Below, piece by piece: positions 63,551 to 64,000 of a stretch of DNA of 64,000 nucleotides (positions are counted from its first letter, which is position 1; each line of letters starts with the position of its first letter). This DNA comes from Nocardioides sp. HDW12B (GTDB lineage Bacteria; Actinomycetota; Actinomycetes; Propionibacteriales; Nocardioidaceae). The translations under genes were made by a program, and so were the position numbers. The DNA lies in NCBI RefSeq assembly GCF_011299595.1, contig NZ_CP049867.1:248001-312000 (forward strand). Reading direction: 5' to 3'. Under the pieces are notes generated by a model. That model was given only the letters and a program-made list of their open reading frames with translations, made no database searches and was not told the DNA's origin.

Positions 63551-63692
63551 GCCGCTCACCGGTCCAGTCGAGTCCCGGTCGTTACCAGAGAAAGTAGGGC
63601 GATCGCGGGACTTTGGTCACTCCGGCGTGTCATGGTGGTGTGAGTCGCCCCACTGGGAGGAAGGCGACCACGACTCTGGGAGGTACACGACG

Positions 63693-63872
63693 ATGTGTGC
63701 ACACACGCCATCCTGTCCGTCCGTCGACGACCAGTGCTGCTGGACCGCGCACGTCGTCAGCGACCACTCGGAGCAGGGGTGGTGCCGTCTCTGCAACGGC
63801 GTCATCCTCTTCGACGACGGCTTCTTCATCGCGCCCGACGGTCACGTCGAGCCGGTGCTGATGTCGGCCTGA
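63693..63872 (+). CDS. DUF5999 family protein
   Basis: 59 aa, cysteine-rich: MCAHTPSCPSVDDQCCWTAH at the start, HSEQGWCRLCNGVILFDDG in the middle and PDGHVEPV at the end. This pattern is the actinobacterial DUF5999 family, of unknown function. Cys/His spacing suggests metal binding, but that is not shown. GGGAGG at 63678-63683 fixes the ATG at 63693, ahead of an in-frame ATG at 63627. Confidence 0.82.
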   Translation: MCAHTPSCPSVDDQCCWTAHVVSDHSEQGWCRLCNGVILFDDGFFIAPDGHVEPVLMSA

Positions 63873-63894
63873 GCGCCGGCACCCTGCTGACCTG

Positions 63895-64000
63895 ATGCGC
63901 CGGGGGCTGCGCGCCGTCGTCGTGACGGCGCTGGTCTCGGCGACCGCGTCCTTCGCCGTCCCCGTCGCCACGCCCTCGCTGGCGCCCGCGGCGTCGGCCT
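63895..64000 (+). CDS. Secreted protein, N-terminal fragment
   Basis: Runs off the right edge; 35 codons are visible. The sequence MRRGLRAVVVTALVSATASF followed by an Ala/Pro-rich stretch ending APAASA is a Sec signal peptide with an Ala-x-Ala cleavage site. Nothing of the mature domain can be seen. It starts 22 bases after the DUF5999 stop. Confidence 0.55.
   Translation, partial: MRRGLRAVVVTALVSATASFAVPVATPSLAPAASA

Overview
The window is GC-rich DNA from an actinomycete, most likely Nocardioides or a close relative in the Nocardioidaceae. This is inferred from the very high GC content, the SsgA-like and DUF5999 proteins, the system II cytochrome c genes next to hemL, the menaquinone genes next to complex I, and a KorAB-type 2-oxoacid:ferredoxin oxidoreductase. 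No 16S rRNA gene or species marker is present. Many genes appear to be leaderless: a TANNNT-like -10 hexamer lies 6 to 8 bases before the start codon and there is no ribosome binding site. This pattern decided several starts here.

Layout. 1-158 is the first part of a secreted protein on the minus strand. 411-6633 is a translationally coupled run: hemL, a histidine phosphatase, a TlpA-like thioredoxin, ccdA, resB and ccsB, for haem synthesis and cytochrome c maturation. 6645-9000 holds a 22-bp tandem array, a small glycine/serine/valine repeat protein and three small genes. 8077-18125 carries menA, menE-menC-menD, menF and menG, interrupted by a CPA1 antiporter with a UBP-type zinc finger, an MBL-fold protein and small membrane proteins. 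18359-36451 is a geranylgeranyl-reductase-family gene, the complete nuoA-N operon and a long-chain polyprenyl diphosphate synthase. Together these make, tail, possibly saturate and then reduce menaquinone.

36460-46308 (minus strand) holds a protealysin-like M4 peptidase with a C-terminal emfourin-like domain, two tandem PhoX phosphatases behind a PHO-box-like array, a RarD transporter and korAB. 46602-50266 is a sulfate-type ABC operon behind an AT-rich palindromic operator, closed by strong hairpins. 50415-55185 has a lipoprotein with a GH25-like barrel, a GNAT acetyltransferase, a LacI regulator, and a dioxygenase plus short-chain dehydrogenase pair.

55269-59750 is a signalling patch: a HATPase-PAS protein, a PAS histidine kinase and a receiver-HATPase fusion. 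It surrounds tRNA-Thr(TGT) and a 45-bp copy of the tRNA 3' part about 1 kb away, which brackets one secreted-protein gene as in a minimal tRNA-targeted insertion. 59885-64000 ends with a CaCA exchanger, a membrane-anchored protein of unknown role, a zinc alcohol dehydrogenase, an SsgA-like protein, a DUF5999 protein and the start of another secreted protein.

Most of the window is respiratory core. I see no defence system, CRISPR array, prophage or biosynthetic cluster. The less ordinary material is the repeat protein with its divergent leaderless promoter, the REP-like elements read as peptides in nuoD, nuoG and korB, the peptidase-inhibitor fusion, the tRNA-Thr duplication and several inverted repeats.
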